In this document: piece by piece, positions 1 through 6,775 of the stretch
Position numbering within the stretch: position 1 is the first letter of the stretch
How the letters are laid out: each line of letters opens with the position of its first letter
From: DATJHM01 sp035493895
GTDB taxonomy: Bacteria > Chloroflexota > Ktedonobacteria > Ktedonobacterales > Ktedonobacteraceae
Direction: 5' to 3'
Assembly (NCBI GenBank): GCA_035493895.1
Contig: DATJHM010000091.1
Location: forward strand, 1-18,017
DNA length: 18,017 nt
Notes under the pieces: generated by a model
Database searches by the model: none
What the model saw: only the letters and a program-made list of their open reading frames with translations
Told to the model about the DNA's origin: nothing
Made by a program: the position numbers and the translations under genes

Positions 1-20
1 CAATACGCATCAACCTAAGG
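1..20 (+). repeat. Left terminal inverted repeat of element 1
   Basis: CAATACGCATCAACCTAAGG; exact reverse complement of 316-335. Confidence 0.85.
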
Positions 21-49
21 ACCGTGGAGCTCGCGGACAGGCAGGATTT

Positions 50-108
50 TGGATCCAGTAGTGGCACGGTGGAGTGAGAACGGAACTGTGCCTGGGAACT
101 CGCACGAT
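50..108 (+). repeat. Inner inverted repeat, left arm of element 1
   Basis: Pairs with 238-296 with only two mismatches (positions 54 and 62). The near-perfect match over 59 bases suggests either recent origin or selection for the fold. Confidence 0.8.
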
Positions 109-237
109 GCTTCAGGCTCCGCAGGTAATGATGGCAACGGAGGCGATGGCGCGTGCAGGCACCGGTTTTTTCGACCACGGAGATCAGCGGCGAAGGCCCC
201 TCCGCTCACGTGTCTCTCCTCCTGCGGAGCCAGCTTT

Positions 238-296
238 ATCGTGCGAGTTCCCAGGCACAGTTCCGTTCTCACTCCACCGTGCCTCTACTGGGTCCA
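238..296 (-). repeat. Inner inverted repeat, right arm of element 1
   Basis: Reverse complement of 50-108 at 57 of 59 positions. Confidence 0.8.
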
Positions 297-315
297 GGCG
301 AAATCCCTCTCGGCC

Positions 316-335
316 CCTTAGGTTGATGCGTATTG
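316..335 (-). repeat. Right terminal inverted repeat of element 1
   Basis: Exact reverse complement of 1-20. It is followed at once by a 21-base module (335-355) that recurs beside element 2 at 13728-13748 with one mismatch. From 356 to 460 I see no gene or further repeat; this is the downstream side of the SIS-domain gene, and no clear terminator is visible there. Confidence 0.85.
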
Positions 336-460
336 ATCGCGCTTTATGCCGATCCGCGTTCCCCACCGGCTGTCTGCGCCGGACCCGGTTTCGCCCGCAA
401 GGTTGTGTCCGGTCAAGGTTCCCGGCACAGACAAGCTGCATATCTACGAGCCACCCGTCC

Positions 461-1495
461 TTAATGCGTCAGCGTCACTTTATTCAGGCCGCGTGGCACA
501 TCGGGCTGAAAGCCTTTCGCCAGCGCCAGATGCAGGGCGAAGAGCTGCCCGGGAATAATCGCCGTAACCGGACTCAGCCACTCAGGTAGCGAGGCTTCCA
601 GCGGCATCGGATACGAAGCCAGCGCCAGGGCCTGCTCTTTATCCGAGATCACTAGCAGCTCGGCACCCAGCGTGCGCACCTCGTTCGCCAGGGCCAGCAT
701 GTCGTCATACGTCGCGCCACCCGGCATAATCAGGATCACCGGCATCTCTGGCGCAACCGTCGCGATAGGGCCATGGCGAAAATCGGCCGAGGAGTAGCCA
801 ATGACCTGCATGTAGGTCAGCTCTTTCAGCTTCAGTGCTAGCTCGAAAGAGGTGGCGTAATTATAGCCGCGACCAATCACGATGGACTGCTGAAGATCTT
901 TAAAATGTTCGGCATAGCCAGCAATGGTTGCTGAGGTCTGGAGCGTACGGGCCAGCGCCTCCGGAACGCGCTGAAGTTCCGTGAGATGCGTCCTGTCCGC
1001 ACTCCAGGCGGCGGCAAAGAGCATCATGACTACCAGCTGGGCGCTGTAGGTCTTGGTTGCCGCGACACTGCGTTCGAGACCGGTATGCAGCTCGACGACA
1101 TGGTCCGCAATCTTTGCCAGCGGTGATGAGGCGTCATTGGTAATCGCAAGCGTGGGACGTCCCTGGCGTTTGCCTTCTTCCAGTACGGAGACGATATCCG
1201 GGGATTGACCGGACTGCGAAATGCCAACGACGAGCGCTCCTCGAAATTGCGGCGGCTGGTGATACATCGTGTGCAGCGAAGGGGTCGCCAGCGCGACTGG
1301 ATAGCCTGCGAAGGCGGGCCAGGCATACTTGGCGTAGGTCGCGGCATGGTCAGATGAGCCTCTTGCGGCTATGACGATATACTCAAATGGCGGAAGTTGT
1401 GCCACAATGTTTTGCACGTGCTGCGTCTCTTGCGTCAATAAGTGCGCTATCACATCGGGTTGGCTGAAGATTTCCTGCTCAAGGAGCGATTGCAT
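461..1495 (-). CDS. SIS-domain sugar-phosphate deaminase/isomerase, glucosamine-6-phosphate deaminase (NagB-II) type
   Basis: A 344-residue protein with two SIS domains, equivalent to the isomerase half of GlmS but without the N-terminal glutaminase domain. Visible motifs: ARGSSDHAA and SQSGQSPDI (sugar-phosphate loops), AATKTY, then in the second domain GRGYNYATSFELALKLKEL and FRHGP (the GlmS-like catalytic Glu and His region), and the typical tail PRGLNKVTLTH. Without a glutaminase half, members of this group usually deaminate glucosamine-6-phosphate to fructose-6-phosphate and ammonia; AgaS-like or FrlB-like activity is the alternative. The start is chosen at 1495 because GGAGG lies just upstream (1501-1505 region); an in-frame ATG at 1522 lacks this. 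It is divergent from the ABC importer and shares its regulatory region, which suggests it processes the imported sugar. Confidence 0.85.
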   Translation of the reverse strand: MQSLLEQEIFSQPDVIAHLLTQETQHVQNIVAQLPPFEYIVIAARGSSDHAATYAKYAWPAFAGYPVALATPSLHTMYHQPPQFRGALVVGISQSGQSPDIVSVLEEGKRQGRPTLAITNDASSPLAKIADHVVELHTGLERSVAATKTYSAQLVVMMLFAAAWSADRTHLTELQRVPEALARTLQTSATIAGYAEHFKDLQQSIVIGRGYNYATSFELALKLKELTYMQVIGYSSADFRHGPIATVAPEMPVILIMPGGATYDDMLALANEVRTLGAELLVISDKEQALALASYPMPLEASLPEWLSPVTAIIPGQLFALHLALAKGFQPDVPRGLNKVTLTH

Positions 1496-1534
1496 AGTAC
1501 CTCCAATAATTTCAAATAACATCCCCTGAATTCA

Positions 1535-1556
1535 TGGTCTAGTGGTCTAGATGTCT
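1535..1556. promoter_or_regulatory. DasR/NagR-like (GntR family) operator candidate
   Basis: TGGTCTAG occurs twice head to tail (1535-1542 and 1543-1550). The stretch AGTGGTCTAGATGTCT (1541-1556) matches about 13 of 16 positions of the DasR responsive element A(C/G)TGGTCTAGACCA(C/G)T as I recall it. The site abuts the -35 box of the plus-strand promoter and lies at the predicted start of minus-strand transcription, so a bound repressor could control both directions. The known family uses such sites for N-acetylglucosamine genes, with GlcN6P or GlcNAc6P as effector. No regulator gene is in the window. Confidence 0.55.
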
Positions 1557-1584
1557 TGACAAATCATACAGGAAAAGGTACAGT
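1556..1584 (+). promoter_or_regulatory. Sigma-70-type promoter for the ABC importer operon
   Basis: TTGACA at 1556-1561 and TACAGT at 1579-1584 with 17-base spacing. The -35 box is a perfect consensus and the -10 box matches four of six. Transcription would start near 1591, leaving a leader of roughly 200 bases before the start codon at 1789. The leader contains a small stem (TCCCCA 1626-1631 with TGGGGA 1640-1645) and an isolated AAAGGAG near 1657 with no start codon after it. Confidence 0.5.
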
Positions 1585-1592
1585 AATCACAA
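1563..1592 (-). promoter_or_regulatory. Possible promoter for the SIS-domain gene
   Basis: On the minus strand TTGTGA (1592-1587), an 18-base spacer and TATGAT (1568-1563). Transcription would begin near 1556, directly at the TGGTCTAG operator, and overlap the divergent plus-strand promoter. The boxes are imperfect, so this is a moderate guess. Confidence 0.35.
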
Positions 1593-1788
1593 GATCTATG
1601 CGAATATGCAGGTTTATCTTTCCCCTCCCCAGATGATAGTGGGGAACTTCAAACGGAAAGGAGTCCGACAACACAGCAGATACGCAAAAACCAACCATGG
1701 ACGTTACTATTCCCCTCATTTACTTTTTTGTATTTTTGTCGTTCAGCGGAATAATCCGTCTCACCTTCTTATGTTTAGGAGGTCCTGC

Positions 1789-3483
1789 ATGGCTCCCTTA
1801 TTTACCCCGGAGAACAAAAAAGGTCGGGTGAAATTGATCGCAGGTGTTTGTAGCCTGCTCGTCCTTTTTACCCTGTTACTTTCAGCCTGTGGTGGTAGCA
1901 ACAGTACACCGAGTGGTGCTAAAAAGTCGGTGCTAAAAGTTGCCGCACAATCGTACGATTTTGCGCAATCTGGTTTTAATCCCTACAATGGTCACCCGAA
2001 TGCGGGTATGCTTGGATTGGTCTATGAGACCCTCTATTTTGTCAATGTCAATGGCGGTCAGTTTACGCCGATGCTGGCTACGAGTTACCAGTGGAACAGC
2101 GATAATACCCAGGTTACATTTGCGATCCGTCAGGGCGTGAAATGGAACGATGGACAGCCGTTCTCTGCCGATGATGTCGCTTTTACCTTCAATATGATGA
2201 AGCAGTATCCGGCCGCCGATAGCGGTGGTGTCTGGTCGTTTCTCAAGAGCGTGACGGCTCCTGATGCCAACACGGTGGTGATGACCTTCCAGAAAGCCTA
2301 TCCACCAGTGCTGACAACGATCGCCGGACACGTGTATATTGTGCCGAAGCATGTCTTCAGCAGCGTTGGTGATCCAACTAAATATCTCACCAGCAAACCG
2401 GTCGGCACCGGTCCCTTCGTCCTGACCCGCTTCCAGACCGATCTTGCCGTGTATGACAAGAACCCCGGCTACTGGCAGGCTGCTCAGGTGAAAGTCGATG
2501 AGGTTCGCTTCCCCGAATACAAAGATAACGCGACATTGCAGCTGGCCTTGCCCAAGGGCGATATCGATTGGGCCGGATATTTCTCGCCCACTCTGCAACA
2601 GGATTTCCTTGCGAAAGATCCCGCCCATTATCATGTTTTCATGGATGCCGTTAATCTCTATTCGATCTGCCCCAATCAGAAAGACCCTGTCATTGGTGGA
2701 CAGGCTGGTCTGCCCGTGCGCCTGGCCTTGAGCGCCGCTCTGGATCGCTCTGCGATTGCTGCGCAGGCCACAGCTGGCCTCGAACCAGCCGGGAGCATTA
2801 CCGGTCTGGTGTTGCCGACCGCTAAAGACTGGGTAGATCCTCAGTATGCCAGCTTGCCCTCCACGGCTGATGTCGCGAAGGCCGAGAAGTATCTGACCGA
2901 TGCTGGCTTCAAAAAAGGTTCAGATGGCATCTATGCGAAAAATGGCAAACGCCTCTCTCTGACCCTGAGAAGCGTGGATGTCTACTCTGACTGGAATGCA
3001 GCTGCGAAGTTGATTGCCGATCAGGCCAAAGCCGTGGGCATTGAAGTCAAAAATGTCACGGTCGGTGAGGACAACTACTATACCCTGCGTACCGATGGCA
3101 AGTACGACTATCAGCTCATGTTCTGCGGCATGGTTGGTGGACCGACCCCCTATTATCTGTACAATCAGTATCTGAACAGCACGCAGATTGGTGAGGGCAA
3201 AACCAACTTTATGGCCTGGAACGATCCAACTACGGATAAGTACCTGAACCAGTATGCCTCGACCACCGATCAGGCGGCACAGAAGCAGGCGATCCAGGGG
3301 ATTGAGAAAGTCTTCGTTGAGAACCAGCCATTTATCCCTCTCTGGACTGGCGCGGACTACGACGAGTACTCAACAAAGAATTTCACTGGCTGGCCCGATG
3401 AGACCAATCCCTATTCGAGCGGTAGCCCGAATACCTCTCCTGACCTCGAGCAGGTTGTTCTTCATCTACAACCCGTTGCCTGA
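1789..3483 (+). CDS. Family-5 extracellular solute-binding lipoprotein of a Dpp/Opp-type ABC importer
   Basis: A 564-residue binding protein of the SBP_bac_5 family. The N-terminus has basic residues, a hydrophobic helix (about 16-31) and a lipobox LSAC with Cys34, so it should be a membrane-anchored lipoprotein outside the cell. Family motifs follow, such as RQGVKWNDGQPFSADDVAFT and the C-terminal region FTGWPDETNPYSSGSP. The frame is open 61 codons further upstream, but the start at 1789 is favoured by AGGAGG seven bases before it and by the clean signal peptide. It heads the operon of permeases and ATPases. Family members bind peptides, nickel or oligosaccharides. The C-terminal pattern reminds me of cello-oligosaccharide binders, and the divergent GlcN6P deaminase points to an amino-sugar oligomer; the substrate is inferred, not shown. 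Confidence 0.9.
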   Translation: MAPLFTPENKKGRVKLIAGVCSLLVLFTLLLSACGGSNSTPSGAKKSVLKVAAQSYDFAQSGFNPYNGHPNAGMLGLVYETLYFVNVNGGQFTPMLATSYQWNSDNTQVTFAIRQGVKWNDGQPFSADDVAFTFNMMKQYPAADSGGVWSFLKSVTAPDANTVVMTFQKAYPPVLTTIAGHVYIVPKHVFSSVGDPTKYLTSKPVGTGPFVLTRFQTDLAVYDKNPGYWQAAQVKVDEVRFPEYKDNATLQLALPKGDIDWAGYFSPTLQQDFLAKDPAHYHVFMDAVNLYSICPNQKDPVIGGQAGLPVRLALSAALDRSAIAAQATAGLEPAGSITGLVLPTAKDWVDPQYASLPSTADVAKAEKYLTDAGFKKGSDGIYAKNGKRLSLTLRSVDVYSDWNAAAKLIADQAKAVGIEVKNVTVGEDNYYTLRTDGKYDYQLMFCGMVGGPTPYYLYNQYLNSTQIGEGKTNFMAWNDPTTDKYLNQYASTTDQAAQKQAIQGIEKVFVENQPFIPLWTGADYDEYSTKNFTGWPDETNPYSSGSPNTSPDLEQVVLHLQPVA

Positions 3484-3498
3484 GAAATAAGACAAGGA

Positions 3499-3541
3499 CA
3501 GATAGGGGACGCGCGCACGGATGGAACGTAGCCCCTATCTG
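3499..3541 (+). repeat. Hairpin repeat copy A between binding-protein and permease genes
   Basis: CAGATAGGGG (3499-3508) pairs perfectly with CCCCTATCTG (3532-3541) around a 23-base loop. It starts 16 bases after the binding-protein stop codon. There is no T-run, so it resembles an RNA-stabilising or read-through hairpin rather than a classical terminator. Confidence 0.65.
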
Positions 3542-3559
3542 AAATGTAAGGCGAGAAGA

Positions 3560-3631
3560 CCGGAGAAACATGGGGACAGATAGGGGAATGCGTGTATGGA
3601 TGACATGCAACCCCTCTCTGAGATTCTCCGG
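3560..3631 (+). repeat. Hairpin repeat copy B, longer stem
   Basis: CCGGAGAA (3560-3567) pairs with TTCTCCGG (3624-3631), and inside it CAGATAGGGG (3577-3586) pairs with CCCCTCTCTG (3611-3620) with one mismatch. The inner part is a diverged copy of 3499-3541, so the two form a tandem repeat of a palindromic unit. Confidence 0.65.
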
Positions 3632-3644
3632 CCCTCGCCAATTT

Positions 3645-3696
3645 CCGTAGAGGCGCGGTTTATCTGCGCCTGGTTGGTTTATCTGCGTCTCTACGG
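3645..3696 (+). repeat. Hairpin repeat C with internal direct repeats
   Basis: CCGTAGAGGCGC (3645-3656) pairs with GCGTCTCTACGG (3685-3696) with one G-T position. The loop contains GGTTTATCTGCG twice. A related sequence, in the opposite orientation, is seen at 13614-13647, so this is a dispersed repeat family. With the two preceding hairpins it fills most of the 241-base gap before the first permease gene. Confidence 0.6.
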
Positions 3697-3724
3697 GTAA
3701 TCCACGTGAAAAAGGAGCAATGAA

Positions 3725-4723
3725 ATGCGTCATTTGATCCGCCGCATTTTGTTTTATCTCGGTGCCGTCTGGGTGGCCGTGACGCTCGACTTTTTTATCC
3801 CGCGCCTGGCTCCTGGCGATCCCGTCGCAGCTCTGGTGGGAAAAATGTCGATGAAGGGTTACGTCTCCCCCGAAATGAGGCAGACTCTGGCGGCCACCTT
3901 TGGTCTGAATACCACTGATCCTCTCTGGCTGCAATACATTCATTATCTGAATAATCTCGTGCATGGCAATTTTGGCAATTCGATTCAATATTTCCCCACC
4001 CCCGTTTCAACCCTGATCGGGCAGGATATCGGCTGGTCGATTATGCTGGGGGCTGTGGCGGTCGTGATTAGCTTTCTTCTGGGCTGTTTCCTGGGCATTA
4101 TCACGGCCTGGAAGCGTGGTTCGGCCCTCGATACGATCCTTTCTCCGCTCATGAACTTCTTATCGGCGATCCCATATTTCTGGCTGGCGCTCCTCTCACT
4201 CTACGTTTTTGCCTACTTGCTCGACTGGTTCCCCCTGTCCGGAGGATACGACTCGGCCAATATTGATCCCGGCTGGACGCTGGATTTTGTCGGGAGCGTG
4301 ATACAGTACGCTTTTCTCCCCGCATTGACACTGGTAATCTCATCGCTTGCGGGCTGGATGCTCACGATGCGCAATTCTATGTTGACGACGCTCTCAGAAG
4401 ATTATGTTTTGATGGCAAAGGCCAAAGGTCTGACAAGCGGCCGGATTATGCTCTGGTATGCGGCGCGCAATGCGGTTTTGCCCAATATTACCGGTTTTGC
4501 GATTGCGATTGGGGCTATTGTTGGTGGACAACTGCTGACTGAAATGGTCTTCTCCTATCCTGGCATCGGCTATGCTCTGCTTCAGGCGGTTAACCAGCAG
4601 GATTATGCCATGGTGCAAAGCATCTTTTTGATTATTACGCTGGCGGTGCTGGGCGCAAATTTTCTTGCTGATATGCTGTATGCTGTCCTCGATCCACGTG
4701 TACGCCAGGAAAGGAGCGCATAA
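3725..4723 (+). CDS. ABC importer permease, DppB/OppB type
   Basis: A 332-residue inner-membrane permease of the binding-protein-dependent transport family, with an N-terminal helix (RRILFYLGAVWVAVTLDFF), a long extracytoplasmic segment with the usual PGDPV motif, and about five further helices. The EAA loop that contacts the ATPases is visible as EDYVLMAKAKGLTSGRI, followed by the characteristic LLTEMVFSYPGIGYAL. Length and motifs are normal for DppB-like subunits. GGAG at 3714-3717 sits seven bases before the ATG at 3725; an ATG at 3720 is out of frame and closes at once. It overlaps the next gene by one base (TAATG), implying translational coupling. Confidence 0.92.
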   Translation: MRHLIRRILFYLGAVWVAVTLDFFIPRLAPGDPVAALVGKMSMKGYVSPEMRQTLAATFGLNTTDPLWLQYIHYLNNLVHGNFGNSIQYFPTPVSTLIGQDIGWSIMLGAVAVVISFLLGCFLGIITAWKRGSALDTILSPLMNFLSAIPYFWLALLSLYVFAYLLDWFPLSGGYDSANIDPGWTLDFVGSVIQYAFLPALTLVISSLAGWMLTMRNSMLTTLSEDYVLMAKAKGLTSGRIMLWYAARNAVLPNITGFAIAIGAIVGGQLLTEMVFSYPGIGYALLQAVNQQDYAMVQSIFLIITLAVLGANFLADMLYAVLDPRVRQERSA

Positions 4724-5721
4724 TGAAGGTGCAGCAAGGAGCGCAAACGCTTTCTTCCGCAGGCGTGCTCGTGCCCTCCCGTCCGCCCGGCTATACGCGT
4801 ATCCTCCACGCTCTGCGCGCTTTCTGGCATGTGTTGACCTTGAACCGGAAGGTCGCGACCGGGAGCGCCATCGTTGGCTTTTTTATCGTGGTTGGCCTGA
4901 TTGGTCCGTTTTTTATGACTATTGACCCCGAGGCCACATCACATCTCTTTCTGACGCCTCCCGCGCCAGCTCATCTGCTTGGGACCACCGTCGTCGGTGA
5001 GGATATCTTCAGTCAACTGGTGTACGGGACGCGTACAAGTGTTTTCTGGGGTCTTGGGACGGGTATTCTGGTCACGGTTCTCTCCGTGCTTGTCGGGCTG
5101 GTTGGCGGCTACTTTGGCGGTGTTGTAGATGATCTATTGACGCTGTTGACCAATATCTCGCTGGTGTTGCCGGCTCTCCCGCTGGCGATTGTGCTTGCAG
5201 CATACTTTCCACGCGGCCCCCTGACGATCTCCCTGGTGATTGTCTGCACGAACTGGGCCTGGCAGGCGCGTGTGTTGCGTTCGCAAACGCTCTCCATGCG
5301 CAGCCGAGAATTTGTCACGGCGGCGCGCTTGAGTGGCGAAAATGTCTGGCGCATTATCTTCTTCGAGATCTTTCCGAATGAGATTGGTCTGGTCGTCGCG
5401 GGTTTTGTGAGCACGACCATTTATGTCGTGCTGACCTGGGCCTCGCTCGAATTTCTGGGTCTGGGCGATGGGACTATTCCCAGCTGGGGTGGCATTCTCT
5501 ACTGGGCGCAGCAGGCGGGGGCGCTCGGCGGGGGCCTCTGGTGGTGGTTTGTGCCGCCGGGAGCCTGTATCGCGGTGCTCGGTGCTGGCCTCTCGCTGAT
5601 CAATTTCGGCATTGATGAGATTGCTGATCCTCGCCTGCATGTTGAACGTCCTACAAAGGTCAAAAAAGCAAAGAAAAAAAGCGCACATGGAAACACAAAC
5701 AAAGACGCTGTTAGAGGTTAA
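4723..5721 (+). CDS. ABC importer permease, DppC/OppC type
   Basis: A 332-residue partner permease. The N-terminal cytoplasmic stretch leads into the first helix after LNRKVATGSAIVGFF; then comes the TIDP segment, the periplasmic motif HLLGTTVVGEDIFSQLVYG typical of DppC subunits, and several helices. The EAA loop reads REFVTAARLSGENVWRIIF. The tail is lysine-rich. AGGAAAGGAG precedes the ATG, which overlaps the previous stop codon in TAATG. Its 3' end overlaps the first ATPase gene by 35 bases. It should form the membrane channel as a heterodimer with the 3725-4723 product. Confidence 0.92.
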   Translation: MKVQQGAQTLSSAGVLVPSRPPGYTRILHALRAFWHVLTLNRKVATGSAIVGFFIVVGLIGPFFMTIDPEATSHLFLTPPAPAHLLGTTVVGEDIFSQLVYGTRTSVFWGLGTGILVTVLSVLVGLVGGYFGGVVDDLLTLLTNISLVLPALPLAIVLAAYFPRGPLTISLVIVCTNWAWQARVLRSQTLSMRSREFVTAARLSGENVWRIIFFEIFPNEIGLVVAGFVSTTIYVVLTWASLEFLGLGDGTIPSWGGILYWAQQAGALGGGLWWWFVPPGACIAVLGAGLSLINFGIDEIADPRLHVERPTKVKKAKKKSAHGNTNKDAVRG

Positions 5722-6775
5722 GAATCTCAACATCGAGTATGCCGCCTCGAACGGGACGGTTCACGCCGTAAGCGATGTCAGTTTTACGCTCGGTCGAGGA
5801 GAGATTCTGGGATTGGCGGGCGAGAGCGGTTGCGGAAAATCGACTCTCGCCTATGGCTTGACGCGCTTGCTGCGCCCGCCCGCACTGATTACGGGTGGCG
5901 AAGTGCTCTACTATCCACGCGAAGAGCGAGCTCGGCAGACGCGGCTGAAAGAACCTGTCGATATTTTAGAACTGAGCGCGAGCCAGTTACGCAAATTTCG
6001 CTGGAACGAAGTCTCTATCGTTTTTCAGAGTGCGATGAATGCGCTGAACCCGGTCCTGACCATTGGCGCACAGATCGACGACGTGCTGCGTACGCATCGC
6101 CCTGATATGGGCTCCGCTGCACGGAAAAGCCGCGCCATCGAGCTGCTAGATCAGGTCGGGATCTCCGCCGAGCGCATCAAGAGCTATCCACACGAGCTCA
6201 GTGGAGGCATGCGTCAGCGTGCCGTGATCGCCATCGCTCTGGCGCTCAGTCCCGAATTGATCGTGATGGATGAGCCGACGACGGCCCTGGATGTTGTGGT
6301 GCAGCGTGAGATTTTGCAATTGATCAGCAAATTGTGCAAAGAGTTTTCCACAGCCCTGATTTTTATTACGCATGACCTCTCGCTTTTGCTCGAGCTGAGC
6401 GATAGTATTGCGATTATGTACGCCGGGAAAATGATCGAAAAGGCGAGCAGCGAAGCTGTCTATCTGCATCCGCGCCATCCCTATAGCTACGGCCTCCTGC
6501 ACTCATTCCCAAGCCTGCATGGGCCACAACGCAGGATGGTGGGTATCCCCGGTTCGCCGCCAGATCTGCGCACGTTGCCGAGCGGCTGCGCTTTTCATCC
6601 ACGCTGCCCCTTTGCTTTTGAGCGTTGCCAGACGGTAGAGCCTGTGTTGCAGGTTGCTCAGGCGGAACTGCCGGGACAATTGGTGGCCTGTCATTTGTAT
6701 GATCAGGGCGAAGCGCCGAGCAGTAGCGACTTCGCGCAGAAATTTGAGAGTATGAGCGAGGGGGTGAGCGCATAA
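5687..6775 (+). CDS. ABC importer ATPase, DppD/OppD type
   Basis: A 362-residue ATPase with Walker A GESGCGKST (about 45-53), Q-loop VFQSAMNALNP, signature LSGGMRQR (171-178), Walker B LIVMDEPTTALD (191-202) and the switch region FITHDLSLLLELSD. The C-terminal oligopeptide/dipeptide transporter domain holds the motif GCAFHPRCPFAFERC, whose cysteines coordinate an iron-sulphur cluster in some Dpp/Opp ATPases. I chose the start at 5687 because METQTKTLLEV is the normal beginning for the family; the frame is open upstream from 5612, inside the permease gene. The Shine-Dalgarno is weak, so translation probably depends on coupling. It ends with TAATG shared with the next gene. Confidence 0.92.
   Translation: METQTKTLLEVKNLNIEYAASNGTVHAVSDVSFTLGRGEILGLAGESGCGKSTLAYGLTRLLRPPALITGGEVLYYPREERARQTRLKEPVDILELSASQLRKFRWNEVSIVFQSAMNALNPVLTIGAQIDDVLRTHRPDMGSAARKSRAIELLDQVGISAERIKSYPHELSGGMRQRAVIAIALALSPELIVMDEPTTALDVVVQREILQLISKLCKEFSTALIFITHDLSLLLELSDSIAIMYAGKMIEKASSEAVYLHPRHPYSYGLLHSFPSLHGPQRRMVGIPGSPPDLRTLPSGCAFHPRCPFAFERCQTVEPVLQVAQAELPGQLVACHLYDQGEAPSSSDFAQKFESMSEGVSA

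Larger units (their letters stand above)
1..335. mobile_element. MITE-like palindromic element 1 (non-autonomous)
   Basis: The first 20 bases, CAATACGCATCAACCTAAGG, are the exact reverse complement of 316-335, giving perfect terminal inverted repeats. A second, inner inverted repeat pairs 50-108 with 238-296 (57 of 59 positions match), and 115-125 pairs with 221-231. The whole element could therefore fold into one long hairpin around a loop of about 90 bases. It has no credible gene: open frames across it are by-products of the palindrome. Length, terminal repeats and absence of a transposase fit a MITE or a large palindromic repeat. The left flank lies outside the window, so a target-site duplication cannot be tested. 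The 15-base terminal core recurs at 13748-13762 and 14018-14032. Confidence 0.7.

Noticed and set aside
74..589. Plus-strand open frame of 171 codons across element 1 and the end of the SIS gene
   Set aside because: It runs through the palindrome and antisense to a well-supported gene; the product is rich in Arg, Ser and Pro and shows no family motif.
1606..1788. In-frame 61-codon N-terminal extension of the binding protein
   Set aside because: It lacks a ribosome binding site, would bury the signal peptide, and overlaps the predicted leader; the ATG at 1789 has AGGAGG and a clean lipoprotein signal.
1933..2634. Minus-strand frame of 233 codons inside the binding-protein gene
   Set aside because: Antisense shadow of a strongly supported gene; no motif and no ribosome binding site.
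3499..3631. Rho-independent terminators after the binding-protein gene
   Set aside because: The stems are good but have no T-run, and the downstream permease genes need the same transcript; stabilising or attenuating hairpins fit better.
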